DNA from: Halobacterium rubrum
GTDB lineage: Archaea > Halobacteriota > Halobacteria > Halobacteriales > Halobacteriaceae
Assembly (NCBI RefSeq): GCF_021729015.1
Contig: NZ_JAJQQZ010000002.1
Coordinates: 620,001-684,000 of the forward strand
Reading direction: 5' to 3'
DNA length: 64,000 bases
The notes under the pieces are model-generated. The model was not told the origin of the DNA, did not search any database, and saw nothing but the letters and a program-made list of their open reading frames with translations. Both the position numbers and the translations under genes were made by a program. Position 1 is the stretch's first letter; each line of letters starts with the position of its first letter. Shown here piece after piece: positions 16,443 to 25,430 of this stretch.

Positions 16443-17486
16443 ATGCGCGCAGCCGTCTACCGGGGACCCGGCGAGATTGCCGTCGAGGACGTACCGAAGC
16501 CCGAAATCGAGTCGCCCGACGACGCCGTGATTCGCGTGACGCACACGGCGGTCTGTGGCTCCGACCTCTGGTTCTACCGCGGGGACAGCGACCGCGAGGA
16601 GGGGTCGCGGGTCGGCCACGAGCCGATGGGCATCGTCGAGGAGGTCGGCGACGACGTGACGTCGGTCGAGCCGGGTGACCGGGTCATCGCGCCGTTCGCC
16701 ATCTCCTGTGGGGAGTGCGAGTTCTGCCGGAAGGGCCTGTACACGTCCTGCGTGGAGGACGAGTCCTGGGGCAGCGAGGCCAACGGCGGCGGGCAGGGCG
16801 AGTACGTCAAGTGCCCGTTCGCTGACGGCACGCTGGTCCGGGTGCCGGACCGTTACGCCGACGACGAGGAGACGCTCGAAGCGCTGCTGCCGCTGACCGA
16901 CGTGATGGGGACCGGCCACCACGCCGCCGTGAGCGCGGGCGTCGGCGAGGGCGATACGGTCGTGGTCGTCGGCGACGGCGCCGTCGGGCTGTGTGGCGTG
17001 CTGGCCGCCCAGCGCCTCGGCGCCGAACGCATCGTCGCGATGGGTCACCACGAGGACCGCCTCGAACTCGCCGAGGAGTTCGGCGCCACCGAGACCATCT
17101 CCGCGCGGGGGGAGGAAGCAATCGAGCGAGCGCGAGAGCTCACGCACGGCGGCGCGAACCACGTCATGGAGTGCGTCGGCGCGGCGTCCGCGATGGACAC
17201 CGCCATCGCCATCGCGCGGCCCGGCGGCACCGTCGGCTACGTCGGCGTGCCGTACGGCGTCGACGAGGAGGGGCTGGACGTGTTCACGATGTTCTCCGAC
17301 AACATCACCGTCCGGGGCGGCGTCGCGCCCGTCCGGAAGTACGCCGAGGAGCTGATGGACGACGTCCTGCAGGGCACGCTGGACCCGTCGCCCATCTTCA
17401 CGAAGACCGTCGACATGGAGGGGGTGCCGGAGGGCTACGCGGCCATGGACGACCGGGAGGCAATCAAGGTCATGGTGAAGGTCTGA
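16443..17486 (+). CDS. zinc-dependent alcohol dehydrogenase family protein
   Basis: 347-residue medium-chain dehydrogenase. The catalytic zinc region shows CGSDLW and GHEPMG. Four structural-zinc cysteines lie in CGECEFCRKGLYTSC (about 90-104). The Rossmann fold has VVVVGDGAVGLCG near 170. The nearest type by eye is the glutathione-independent formaldehyde or threonine dehydrogenase-like group of bacteria and haloarchaea; the real substrate is undetermined. The ATG at 16443 (MRAAVYRGPG) matches family starts better than the one at 16416. Confidence 0.93.
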   Translation: MRAAVYRGPGEIAVEDVPKPEIESPDDAVIRVTHTAVCGSDLWFYRGDSDREEGSRVGHEPMGIVEEVGDDVTSVEPGDRVIAPFAISCGECEFCRKGLYTSCVEDESWGSEANGGGQGEYVKCPFADGTLVRVPDRYADDEETLEALLPLTDVMGTGHHAAVSAGVGEGDTVVVVGDGAVGLCGVLAAQRLGAERIVAMGHHEDRLELAEEFGATETISARGEEAIERARELTHGGANHVMECVGAASAMDTAIAIARPGGTVGYVGVPYGVDEEGLDVFTMFSDNITVRGGVAPVRKYAEELMDDVLQGTLDPSPIFTKTVDMEGVPEGYAAMDDREAIKVMVKV

Positions 17487-17597
17487 GACGAGGGCCGAGA
17501 CGGGGACGGCCGGCCGAGCTGTGCCGGCTGGGTCGACCGGACTGTGCCGGACTGCCGGCGGGCGAGCCTTGATGTGGGCTCGCTCGCACGTGAACGC

Positions 17598-19091
17598 ATG
17601 GCGACAGAACCTCCCGAGACCGACGCAGTCGACGCCCTCGAAGACCGAGCCGAGCAGCTGGCGTACCTCAGTGACGCCAGCGGCACGCTCGCGTGGGACC
17701 AGCGAGTGATGATGCCGGAGGGCGGCGCGCCCGCCCGCGGCAAGCAGCTATCGGCGCTCTCCACGGTGACCCACGACCTGCTCACCGACGAGGAAGTGGG
17801 AACGTGGCTCGACGAGCTCGCGGACCGCGACCTCGAGGACGACCAGCAGGTGCTGTACCGCGAGCTCCGCCGGCAGTACGACCGCGCCGACCGCGTGCCC
17901 GCCGACCTCGTCGGGGAGCTCACCGAGACGCAGAGCGACGCCCAGCAGGTCTGGGAGAACGCGAAAGCCGACAGCGACTTCGACTCGTTCGCGCCCGTGC
18001 TCGACGACCTCCGGGACCTCCACCTGGAGCGCGCCGGCCACATCGACGACACCGCCGACCCCTACGAGGTGATGTTCGAGGACGGCGAACCCTACCTCCC
18101 GCTGGAGCGCGTCGAGGAGATCTTCGACACGCTGCGCGAGCACCTCGTGCCGCTCATCGCGGACCTCAAGGCCAGCGACACGGAGTTCACGTCGCCGTAC
18201 GACGGCGAGTACGACGACGACACGCAGATGGCGCTCTGCCGTGAGGTCGTCGACCACCTCGGCTACGACTGGGACCGCGGGCGCCTCGACACCGCGCCCC
18301 ACCCGTTCATGGTGGGGCCGCAGTTCGACGCCCGCATCACGACCCGCTTCGCGGCCGACGACCCGCTCGGCGCCGTGATGAGCACCGTCCACGAGTTCGG
18401 GCACGCCTCGTACCAGCACGGACTGCGGGACGACCAGTACGGCCACCCGCTCGGGCAGTCCCGGTCCTCTGGCGTCCACGAGTCACAGTCGCGGTTCTGG
18501 GAGAACCACGTCGGCCGCACGGAGGCGTTCTGGGAGTACGCGACCCCCATCGTGAACGAGCACCTCGACGGCGACGCCGACCCGCGGGAGGTGTACGAGG
18601 CGGTCAACCGCATCTACCCCGAGAACAAGATTCGCGTGGAGGCCGACGAGCTCACGTACCACATGCACATCATCCTCCGGTCGGACGTCGAGCAGGCGTT
18701 CGTCGGCGGCGACATCGACGTCGACGAGATTCCGGGGCGCTGGAACGACCTGATGGAGGAGTACCTGGGCGTGCGGCCGGAGAACGACGCCGAGGGCTGC
18801 CTGCAGGACATCCACTGGACGGGCGGCTTCGCGTCCTTCCAGAACTACACGGTGGGGAGCGTGCTCGCGGCGCAGCTGGACGCGACGATGCGCGACGACC
18901 TCGACGTCGACGGCCTCGTGCGCGAGGGCGAGTTCGGCCCCATCCGCGAGTGGCTCACGGAGCACGTGCACAGCCACGGCCAGCGCTACACGACCGACGA
19001 GCTGGTCGAGGAGGCGACCGGCGAGCCGCTGACGGCGGACTACTTCGTGGCGTACGCCGAGGAGAAGTTCGGCGAACTCTACGGGCTGTAA
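17598..19091 (+). CDS. M32 carboxypeptidase (Taq family), copy 2
   Basis: 497 residues, clearly paralogous to the gene at 12.8 kb along its entire length. HEFGH is at 265-269, VHESQSRFWENHVGR holds the third zinc ligand, and LAWDQRVMMPEGG and DIHWTGGFASFQNYTVG are also present. Both copies keep all the residues I can name, so both are probably active. The family cleaves C-terminal amino acids except after proline. The ATG at 17598 was chosen over a longer frame from 17544, which adds unrelated residues. Confidence 0.96.
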   Translation: MATEPPETDAVDALEDRAEQLAYLSDASGTLAWDQRVMMPEGGAPARGKQLSALSTVTHDLLTDEEVGTWLDELADRDLEDDQQVLYRELRRQYDRADRVPADLVGELTETQSDAQQVWENAKADSDFDSFAPVLDDLRDLHLERAGHIDDTADPYEVMFEDGEPYLPLERVEEIFDTLREHLVPLIADLKASDTEFTSPYDGEYDDDTQMALCREVVDHLGYDWDRGRLDTAPHPFMVGPQFDARITTRFAADDPLGAVMSTVHEFGHASYQHGLRDDQYGHPLGQSRSSGVHESQSRFWENHVGRTEAFWEYATPIVNEHLDGDADPREVYEAVNRIYPENKIRVEADELTYHMHIILRSDVEQAFVGGDIDVDEIPGRWNDLMEEYLGVRPENDAEGCLQDIHWTGGFASFQNYTVGSVLAAQLDATMRDDLDVDGLVREGEFGPIREWLTEHVHSHGQRYTTDELVEEATGEPLTADYFVAYAEEKFGELYGL

Positions 19092-19183
19092 GCCGTCGGA
19101 TTCGAGCGTTTTCGCGGTTCTCGACCGCTCCCGGCCGCTGGTGTGACAATCTTTGACAACCCCGGTAGTTTGAAGTAGTGGTG

Positions 19184-19193
19184 TGGTATACCA
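19184..19193. promoter_or_regulatory. perfect 10-bp palindrome before zinc-finger gene
   Basis: TGGTATACCA is self-complementary and lies 9-18 bases before the ATG at 19202. That is between the expected TATA region and the start, where a repressor would block transcription. Related sequences occur at 10.12, 25.42 and 27.77 kb. Confidence 0.4.
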
Positions 19194-19201
19194 TAACGTG
19201 T

Positions 19202-19375
19202 ATGTCGAGCGCACAGACTCCGGACGACTCCCTGCTGGACGAGTTCCTCGAAGACCGCGGCCACGAGACCCAGACGTGGGAGGAGAGCTATAACAAGAAG
19301 CAGTGTCCGGAGTGCGGTGGGCTCCACGACGTAGACGCACGAACCTGCGAGGTCTGCGGCTGGGGACCGAACTGA
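19202..19375 (+). CDS. HVO_0416-family zinc-finger microprotein
   Basis: 57 residues. An acidic helix (FLEDRGHETQTWEESYNKK) precedes a single zinc ribbon with CPECGGLH and CEVCGWGP (cysteines at about 36, 39, 50 and 53). It looks like the haloarchaeal family named after HVO_0416. Such one-knuckle proteins are thought to act in protein or nucleic-acid interactions; no function is shown here. It lies upstream of another zinc-ribbon gene and the helicase, all on the same strand. Confidence 0.85.
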   Translation: MSSAQTPDDSLLDEFLEDRGHETQTWEESYNKKQCPECGGLHDVDARTCEVCGWGPN

Positions 19376-19578
19376 CGGCCCCGCCGCGTCACGGCGTACC
19401 GAACCACGACCACTCTTCTGTGGCGTCGCTGCGACCCGCCAGCCGACGCCACGCCACCGTCCACGCTGTCCCCCGCCTCCCCGGGTAGCCACTACCCGCC
19501 GCCACGGCCCCTGCGAGTACCGGATACCTGGGTGTGTGGCCAGCACGCCTAAGACGGTGTACGCCGTCCGTTGACACG

Positions 19579-19737
19579 ATGCCGGAGTGCCAGAACTGCG
19601 GGTCGTTCGTGACCGAGGACTACGTCCGGGTGTTCACACCGAACGAACACAGCCAGCCCCGCGTCTGCCCGAACTGCGAGGACAAGATCCGGGACGGGGC
19701 GGACGTCCGCGAGGCCCGCTCGACCAGGGGGAACTGA
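19579..19737 (+). CDS. zinc-ribbon microprotein (DUF7563-like)
   Basis: 52 residues carrying two CxxC pairs, CQNCGSFV and CPNCEDKIRDG, and the intervening YVRVFTP. It resembles a conserved haloarchaeal family that I remember as DUF7563. The fold is a rubredoxin-like zinc ribbon and its function is unknown. The ATG at 19579 starts directly at MPECQNCG; a longer frame from 19534 has no resemblance. The 203 bases upstream hold no other gene. Confidence 0.82.
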   Translation: MPECQNCGSFVTEDYVRVFTPNEHSQPRVCPNCEDKIRDGADVREARSTRGN

Positions 19738-19769
19738 CGGTCCAACTGGAGTGGCAGAATTTCAAGCGG

Positions 19770-19775
19770 TTTATA
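19770..19775 (+). promoter_or_regulatory. TATA box of the helicase gene
   Basis: The tttata is 26-31 bases before the ATG at 19801, in a clearly AT-richer segment, consistent with a leaderless transcript. Confidence 0.6.
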
Positions 19776-19800
19776 CACTATCGGCTCCTCTAGTTCTCCA

Positions 19801-21633
19801 ATGACGGACTCGGAGCCGGAAGTCACGCGGCTGTTCGGTGGTCCGGGGAGCGGGAAGACGACCGCGCTCCTCGACCACGTCGAGGAAATCCTCGAAGAGG
19901 ACGACGACGTCTCCGTTCGGGACATCCTCGTCGTGTCGTACACGCGCGCAGCAGCCGCCGAGGTCCGGGAACGGCTCGCCGAGCGGCTCGACATGAACCC
20001 CCGGTCGCTGCGGGGGAACGTCGCCACGATGCACGCGAAAGCCTACGAACTCCTCGGGCTCTCCCGCGGAGACGTCGTGGGCGAGGACGACAAGGAGGAC
20101 TTCGCCGAGGAGTACGGGATTCCCTTCGAAGACGAGTACGCCTCCGGCTCGCGCCGGACGGCACGCTCGACGACGCTGGGGAACAAGGTCATCGCGACCA
20201 GCCAGTGGCTCCAGCGAACGCGACGCGACGTCGCCGACTGGTACGACGTGCCGTTCCGCTGGAACGACGAAGAGGTACGCCTGCCGCCGGAGATCGACGA
20301 GAACGCGCAGGTCGGGAACAAGTACACGCCGACGTGGCCGTCCAGCGACGAACGCTACGACATCCCGGAAGCCATCCGGGCGTGGCGGACGTACAAGGGC
20401 GAGAACGACCTCGTCGGCTTCGCGGACATGCTCGAGCGCGTCCAGCAGCGGTCGCTGCTCCCGAACGTCGACTACCTCGTCATCGACGAGTTCCAGGACA
20501 TCACGAGTCTGCAGTACGACGTCTACGAGGAGTGGCGGCCGCACATGGAGCGCGTGCTCATCGCGGGCGACGACGACCAGGTCGTGTACGCTTGGCAGGG
20601 CGCCGACCCGCGGCTGCTGCTGGACACGAAGGTCACCGACGACCAGGTGCTGCCGAACTCCTACCGGCTGCCCTCCCAAGTGCTGGAGATCGTTCAACAG
20701 GAGATCAGCCACATCGACACCCGCCAGGAGAAAGACCTGAAGCCCCGCAAGGAGGGCGGTAGCGTCGAGGCAATCGACAGCCCGTCGATGCTGGACCTCG
20801 TGCGGAACGTCCGGCGGACCGTCGAGTCCACCGAGGACGACACGGTGATGATCCTGTTCCGGGCGCGCTACCAGCTGTTCGACTTCGTCGACGAGTTCAT
20901 CGGCGAGGGCATCCCGTTCCGCGCGCTCACCGACCAGCGGATGTGGACGGACCGACTCCAGCAGTACATCAACGCCGTCGAGGCGCTGGAGAACGACGAC
21001 GACGTGAACGGTCTCGAAGCCCGCCGGCTGATGGACATGCTCCAGGACTCGGCGTTCGGCACCCGCGAGCGCAACGACCTCCGGGAGGCCATCGACGAGG
21101 CGCAGGGCGAAGACACCGACCTCACCGAACTCACGTTCGCCGCGGACTTCATCCGCGACTACGTGCCGTTCGTGCCCGGGCCGTCGGCGGCCGCCGACAT
21201 GCTGCGGAAGGTCACGCGCTACCAGCGCCGCAGTATCGACGCGTACTTCCAGGGCGACTACCGCGGCATGGACCCCGACCGGGTCCGCGTCGGCACCATC
21301 CACTCGGCGAAGGGCCGCGAGGCCGACCACGTGTTCCTCGCGACGGACCTCACCGAGAAGGTCGTCGAGCAGATGGCGGCGACCGCCGACCCCGAGGACG
21401 TCCCGGACGACATCGAGTTCACGAGCAAGACCAGTCCGGTCCCGATTCTGACGGACAACGAGCGCCGCGTGTTCTACGTCGGTATGAGTCGTGCCCGCGA
21501 GCGCCTGGTGATGCTCCAGAACCTCGTCGGCGGCGCGCCGACGCTACCCATCGACGTGTTGCTGTACGGCGAGCAGACCGGCCAGACGCTGGAGGACGCG
21601 CTGGACGCCGACACGCCGATCCAGCTCCCGTGA
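19801..21633 (+). CDS. UvrD/Rep-type superfamily 1 DNA helicase
   Basis: 610 residues with the SF1A helicase motifs in order: Walker A GGPGSGKTT (about 13-21), motif Ia SYTRAAAAEV, DEAD-box-like VIDEFQD (about 225), motif III DDDQVVYAWQGA, motif V HSAKGREADHVFLATD and motif VI FYVGMSRARERL near 565. It should unwind DNA 3'-5' using ATP, in repair or in clearing proteins from DNA. It is short compared with bacterial UvrD (about 720), as usual for haloarchaeal forms. The M24-like gene begins at the next base after its stop. Confidence 0.93.
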   Translation: MTDSEPEVTRLFGGPGSGKTTALLDHVEEILEEDDDVSVRDILVVSYTRAAAAEVRERLAERLDMNPRSLRGNVATMHAKAYELLGLSRGDVVGEDDKEDFAEEYGIPFEDEYASGSRRTARSTTLGNKVIATSQWLQRTRRDVADWYDVPFRWNDEEVRLPPEIDENAQVGNKYTPTWPSSDERYDIPEAIRAWRTYKGENDLVGFADMLERVQQRSLLPNVDYLVIDEFQDITSLQYDVYEEWRPHMERVLIAGDDDQVVYAWQGADPRLLLDTKVTDDQVLPNSYRLPSQVLEIVQQEISHIDTRQEKDLKPRKEGGSVEAIDSPSMLDLVRNVRRTVESTEDDTVMILFRARYQLFDFVDEFIGEGIPFRALTDQRMWTDRLQQYINAVEALENDDDVNGLEARRLMDMLQDSAFGTRERNDLREAIDEAQGEDTDLTELTFAADFIRDYVPFVPGPSAAADMLRKVTRYQRRSIDAYFQGDYRGMDPDRVRVGTIHSAKGREADHVFLATDLTEKVVEQMAATADPEDVPDDIEFTSKTSPVPILTDNERRVFYVGMSRARERLVMLQNLVGGAPTLPIDVLLYGEQTGQTLEDALDADTPIQLP

Positions 21634-22704
21634 ATGCGGCCGGGCGTCTTCGATAGCGCGCTCGCCGACGCGGGCGCCGACGCGTTCGTCCACGCCGGGC
21701 CGCCCGGCGACCCCGTGGTCTCCTACTTGACGGGCGCCCAGCTGCCGTGCCGGGCGGCCGTCGTCTACGGCGGCCGGGTCGCCGTCGTGCCTGGCCGCCC
21801 CCTCCCCGAGCACGTCGCCGTCCGCGAGGACGTGACCGTGCTCGACCCGCATCCGGTGCCCGCCGAGCGGCTTCCGGGCCTCGTCGCGGACGAGGTCGTC
21901 GCACCGAGAGCCATCCCTCACGACGCCGCGCTCTACCTCGAGGGGGACGGCGTCGACATCTCGTCGACGGCCGCCCACGAGCGCGCCCGCCGCCGGAAGA
22001 CGGACGGCGAACTCGAGGCGCTGCGGGACGCCACCGAGGCCGCCGAAGTCGGACTCGAAGCGGCCGCCGGCCTGCTCGCCGACTCGGACGCCGACGCGAA
22101 CCGGCTCGGTGCCGACGGCGAGGACGTGACCGCCGAGCGCGTGCGCCGCGCGGCGAACGGCGCGGTCGCAGAGGCGGGCGCGACGCCGGAGACGGCCGTC
22201 CAGCCGGCCGGCGTCGTCGACCCGGGGGAGCCGCTGCGCGTCACTGTCGCGGGGGCCGTCGACGGCTACCGCGCCCCCGTCTTCCGGACGTTCGTGCCGG
22301 ACAGCGACGGCGGCTGGGACCGCCGCGCGACCCTCGGCTGCGAGTACGGCGTCGAGGCCGCGCTCGAAATCGTCGAGCCGGGCGAGACGACGGCGGAGCG
22401 CGCCGGCGAGGAGGCGACCGCCGAACTCGCCTCGCTCGGCTTCCCGCCGGAGACGACCGACGTGGACGTCCACGGTGTCGGGCTACAGCGACGGGAGGCG
22501 CCGACCGGTGAGGACGCGCTCGTGGCGGGCGCAGTCGTCTCCGTGACGGCGACGGCCAGGCCCGACGAGGCGAACGGCGGTGGCGAGGAGGCGGCCGACG
22601 ACCCGGGGTCCGTAGGTGTCTCGGACGTCGCGGTCGTCGGCGAGAACGGCGCCGAGCGCGTCGGCTCCTTCCCGCGGTCGGTCGTGCCGAAGGCGGACTA
22701 CTGA
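21634..22704 (+). CDS. M24-like (Xaa-Pro peptidase fold) protein, probably inactive
   Basis: 356 residues. The N-terminal creatinase-like domain (about 1-125) and the pita-bread region (from about 130, beginning RRRKTDGELEALRDATEAAE) follow M24 proteins. The metal-binding residues that mark active enzymes (two Asp, one His in GHGxG, two Glu) are not recognisable apart from a lone HGVG, so it is probably a pseudo-enzyme. The gene starts immediately after the helicase stop (tga then atg), suggesting coupling. The last 7 bases overlap the convergent DUF7533-like gene. Confidence 0.78.
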   Translation: MRPGVFDSALADAGADAFVHAGPPGDPVVSYLTGAQLPCRAAVVYGGRVAVVPGRPLPEHVAVREDVTVLDPHPVPAERLPGLVADEVVAPRAIPHDAALYLEGDGVDISSTAAHERARRRKTDGELEALRDATEAAEVGLEAAAGLLADSDADANRLGADGEDVTAERVRRAANGAVAEAGATPETAVQPAGVVDPGEPLRVTVAGAVDGYRAPVFRTFVPDSDGGWDRRATLGCEYGVEAALEIVEPGETTAERAGEEATAELASLGFPPETTDVDVHGVGLQRREAPTGEDALVAGAVVSVTATARPDEANGGGEEAADDPGSVGVSDVAVVGENGAERVGSFPRSVVPKADY

Positions 22705-22955
22705 GTGCTCGAGTCGTCGTCACTGCGGCTCTCGTCGGGGTCTTCGACGACCGCGCCGACGGTCTTCTGCGCGAGCATCGCGGGCAGGTCGTCGGGCGTG
22801 ACCACGTAGCGCTCGAAGGCGAGGATGCCGGCGGCGAACCCGAGGAACACCCAGCCGGTGCGGTCGCCGGCCAGCAGCGTCTCGACGCCGAGCAGCGCGG
22901 CTGGCGCCGCGAACGCCACCGCCACGCCGAGACTGATCGCGTCGAGGAGTTTCAC
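22698..22955 (-). CDS. small membrane protein (DUF7533-like)
   Basis: 85 residues starting with GTG (MKLLDAISLGVAVAF). It has two hydrophobic segments (about 5-29 and 34-50), then a conserved-looking RYVVTPDDLPAMLAQKTVGAVV segment and an acidic tail. It resembles a haloarchaeal family of short two-pass membrane proteins. Its function is unknown. It follows the cytidine deaminase gene on the same strand by 35 bases and overlaps the end of the M24-like gene on the other strand. Confidence 0.75.
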   Translation of the reverse strand: MKLLDAISLGVAVAFAAPAALLGVETLLAGDRTGWVFLGFAAGILAFERYVVTPDDLPAMLAQKTVGAVVEDPDESRSDDDSSTQ

Positions 22956-22990
22956 GCCAGAGGGTGGGCGCTCGGGACGGAAAAGTCCCG

Positions 22991-23428
22991 CTACCAGGTC
23001 CGGGCCGGCAGGAGGTCGGCGGTCGTGACGACCCCGACTTCGTCGTTCGCGGTCCGGACGACGACGCGGACGTCGTCGCCGTAGTCCGCCAGCAGCTCCC
23101 GGCAGACGCCACAGGGCGGAATCACGGCGAACGAGTCGCCGTCCTCGCCGGGGTGTTCGACGGCGACGATTCGCTCGAAGTCGCTGGCGCCGTCGGCGAC
23201 GGCGGCGCCGAGCGCGCCGGGTTCGGCGCAGGTGGAGGCGCGGCCGACGCTCGCGGGGAGGCTGGCGGCGGTGTAGACGTCGCCGTCGCTCGCCTCGACG
23301 GCAGCCGACACGATGTGGGCCGCGCCGTCGAATCTGCCCTCGCCGCCGGGCGAGAATGCGGCTTCGGCGGCGTCGACGGCCCGCTCGACGAGGCGTTCGT
23401 CGGCAGCGGTGAGAGGGGCGGGGTCCAT
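22991..23428 (-). CDS. cdd: cytidine deaminase
   Basis: 145 residues, the size of the homotetrameric class. The catalytic motif is TCAEPGALG, with Cys as zinc ligand and Glu as proton shuttle. The second zinc motif is PPCGVCREL. It hydrolyses cytidine or deoxycytidine to uridine or deoxyuridine in pyrimidine salvage. One difference from the usual pattern is Pro-Gly-Ala after CAE in place of a polar Arg/Asn. It is divergent from riboflavin synthase. Confidence 0.9.
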   Translation of the reverse strand: MDPAPLTAADERLVERAVDAAEAAFSPGGEGRFDGAAHIVSAAVEASDGDVYTAASLPASVGRASTCAEPGALGAAVADGASDFERIVAVEHPGEDGDSFAVIPPCGVCRELLADYGDDVRVVVRTANDEVGVVTTADLLPARTW

Positions 23429-23508
23429 ACCGCCCGGTCTCGCTGGGGGAGCAAGTGCTTTCGGCCGCGAACCGGTACGTTTTCGTGACGCGTCCCGAAT
23501 CTGGAAGC

Positions 23509-24192
23509 GTGTTCACCGGCATCATCGAGGAGACGGGCACCGTCGAGCGCGTCGTCGACGACGACGGCGGCCGCCGCCTCCGCATCGCAGTCGAGGACTT
23601 CGGCGAGTTCAGCCACGGCGAGAGCATCAGCGTCGGCGGCGTCTGTCTCACCGTCGAAGACTGGGGCGACCAGTGGTTCTCCGTGTTCACCGCCGAGGAG
23701 ACGCTGGCGAAGACGACGCTGAGCGCCGTCTCCGAGGGCGACCTCGTGAACCTCGAGCGCGCGCTCCCGGCCGACGGCCGGCTGGACGGCCACGTCGTGC
23801 AGGGCCACGTCGACACCACCACCGAGGTCGTCGACGTCGAACGGGTCGGCGAGGACTGGACGTTCACGTTCGCGCTCCCTGCCGACCACGGCCAGTACGT
23901 CGCTCCGAAGGGCTCGATCGCCCTCGACGGCATCAGCCTCACCGTCGCCGAAGTCGACGACACTCCGGACGACGAGTCCGGAGGCAGTCGGGGCTCGTCT
24001 GACCAGCACGCCGGCACCTTCTCCGTCGCCGTCATCCCGACGACGTACGACCTGACGTCGCTGTCGGAGCGCCAGCCCGGCGACCGCGTCAACGTCGAGG
24101 TCGACGTGCTCGCGAAGTACGTCGAGCGGATGGCGACCTACGACTCCTCCGAGGTCTCCGTCGACGCGCTCGCCTCCGAGTCCGCCGAGTAG
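23509..24192 (+). CDS. ribE: riboflavin synthase, alpha-type
   Basis: 227 residues made of two similar lumazine-binding barrels: MFTGIIEETGTVE ... GVCLTVE, and after DGHVVQGHVDTTTEV a second copy with DGISLTVAEV ... VAVIPTTY. The enzyme dismutates two 6,7-dimethyl-8-ribityllumazine molecules to riboflavin. It starts with GTG, at the canonical position for MFTG. A Gly/Ser/Asp-rich insertion sits in the second barrel. The 3' end overlaps the convergent PrsW gene by 55 bases. Confidence 0.95.
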   Translation: MFTGIIEETGTVERVVDDDGGRRLRIAVEDFGEFSHGESISVGGVCLTVEDWGDQWFSVFTAEETLAKTTLSAVSEGDLVNLERALPADGRLDGHVVQGHVDTTTEVVDVERVGEDWTFTFALPADHGQYVAPKGSIALDGISLTVAEVDDTPDDESGGSRGSSDQHAGTFSVAVIPTTYDLTSLSERQPGDRVNVEVDVLAKYVERMATYDSSEVSVDALASESAE

Positions 24193-25310
24193 CCGGCGCG
24201 CTCCGGCTCGACGCGTCGGACCGCCGGCTCCAGACGTTCGGTGTCGTCGTGGCGGCCAGCGGTGTCGTCGTCGTCGTCGCCGTAGCGGCCGCCGTCGTCG
24301 TCGCCGTCGAACTCGCTGGCGCCGGAGGCGACGTACGCCTCCCGGTAGGCAGTCAGTTTCCGGTAGAGGACGTAGAGGAAGACGCCGTCGTAGACCACGA
24401 CGAACGCGAGGAACACGACGCCCTGCGCGAGCCCGACGAATTCCGCGACCGGGCCGAGACTCGTCACCGCCGTGTTGTACGTCGCGTGGATGAGCGACGC
24501 GACCACCAGCCCCTTCACGACGATGGGGCCGGCGTCGTCGGGGTTGAACTTCGCGAGCCCGAGGTAGTACCCCGCGAACGCCGAGTAGATGACGTGGCCG
24601 GGACCGGCGAACGTCCGGACGGCGGCCACCTGGAACGCCACTTCGGCGGCCGGCTGGCCGCCCGCCGTCTGCGTGACCGACACGACCTCCCGGAGCACGT
24701 AGACGGCGTTCTCGATGGTGGCGAACCCGAGGCCGGCCATCGCGCCGTAGACGGCGCCGTCGACGACCGCGCCGAAGCGGTCGTCCCGGAAGGCGTACAG
24801 CCGCACCGCGAGCCACTTCACCGTCTCCTCGACGGGCCCGACGACGAGGAAGTAGAACAGCGCGGGCACGACGACGGCGACCCAGCCGGTGCTGGCCTCG
24901 GCGACGCCGAAGAACGCCCCGGAGAACACCGAGTTCAGGACGGCGGCGAACCCTGCGAACAGGAAGCCGAGCGCGAACGTCGCCACCAGCAACTCCAGTG
25001 GCTCCTGTGGCGAGGCGTCGGCCCGCCAGATGTAGCCCGCCACGGCGAGCGCGGGAACGACCGACAGCAGGACGTAAATCCCGACGACGGGGCGGTCGAC
25101 GAGGACGAGTCCGGTCGCCGCCGCGAACTGGGCGACGACGATGAGCGTCGCGAGCGCGACGACGCCAGCCCGGGCACCGGTGCCGAGCGCGCCGTACAGC
25201 CACGCCGACGCGCGGTCGAGGCGGCTGCGTGGTTCCCAGGTGGCGACGTCGTAGAGGTCCCTGTCGTCGTCCCCTGTGGCCCGCTGCACTGGGTCCCTGT
25301 CGGCTGTCAT
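24138..25310 (-). CDS. PrsW-family intramembrane metalloprotease
   Basis: 390 residues with about eight membrane segments. The putative active-site residues of the PrsW/CPBP-like group are visible: PVEETVKW (Glu-Glu), ATIENAVY, GPGHVIYSAF and SLIHATYNT. In Bacillus PrsW cleaves an anti-sigma factor; in archaea the substrate is unknown. The acidic N-terminus and C-terminal tail (about 330-390) are cytoplasmic-type. I chose the ATG at 25310 over one at 25370. It overlaps ribE tail-to-tail. Confidence 0.9.
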   Translation of the reverse strand: MTADRDPVQRATGDDDRDLYDVATWEPRSRLDRASAWLYGALGTGARAGVVALATLIVVAQFAAATGLVLVDRPVVGIYVLLSVVPALAVAGYIWRADASPQEPLELLVATFALGFLFAGFAAVLNSVFSGAFFGVAEASTGWVAVVVPALFYFLVVGPVEETVKWLAVRLYAFRDDRFGAVVDGAVYGAMAGLGFATIENAVYVLREVVSVTQTAGGQPAAEVAFQVAAVRTFAGPGHVIYSAFAGYYLGLAKFNPDDAGPIVVKGLVVASLIHATYNTAVTSLGPVAEFVGLAQGVVFLAFVVVYDGVFLYVLYRKLTAYREAYVASGASEFDGDDDGGRYGDDDDDTAGRHDDTERLEPAVRRVEPERAGYSADSEASASTETSEES

Positions 25311-25419
25311 GGTCGTCGGGTTCAGTCTGCACGTCCTTGACCGTTCCCGCCCGCTGCCCTCATATGCCATTAAGGGCCTAAAGGGGGGAACTTATCACTC
25401 GGTACCGGCGACGAGTGTG

Positions 25420-25430
25420 GTATGCCATAC
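25420..25430. promoter_or_regulatory. palindrome GTATG-c-CATAC
   Basis: Five-base inverted arms around one base, in a gtgtggtatgccatacagt context like the 19.19 kb site. It lies 118-128 bases before the DUF7532-like gene and about 25 bases before an ATG at 25449 that opens a 21-codon frame. It could be a promoter element or an operator. Confidence 0.3.
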
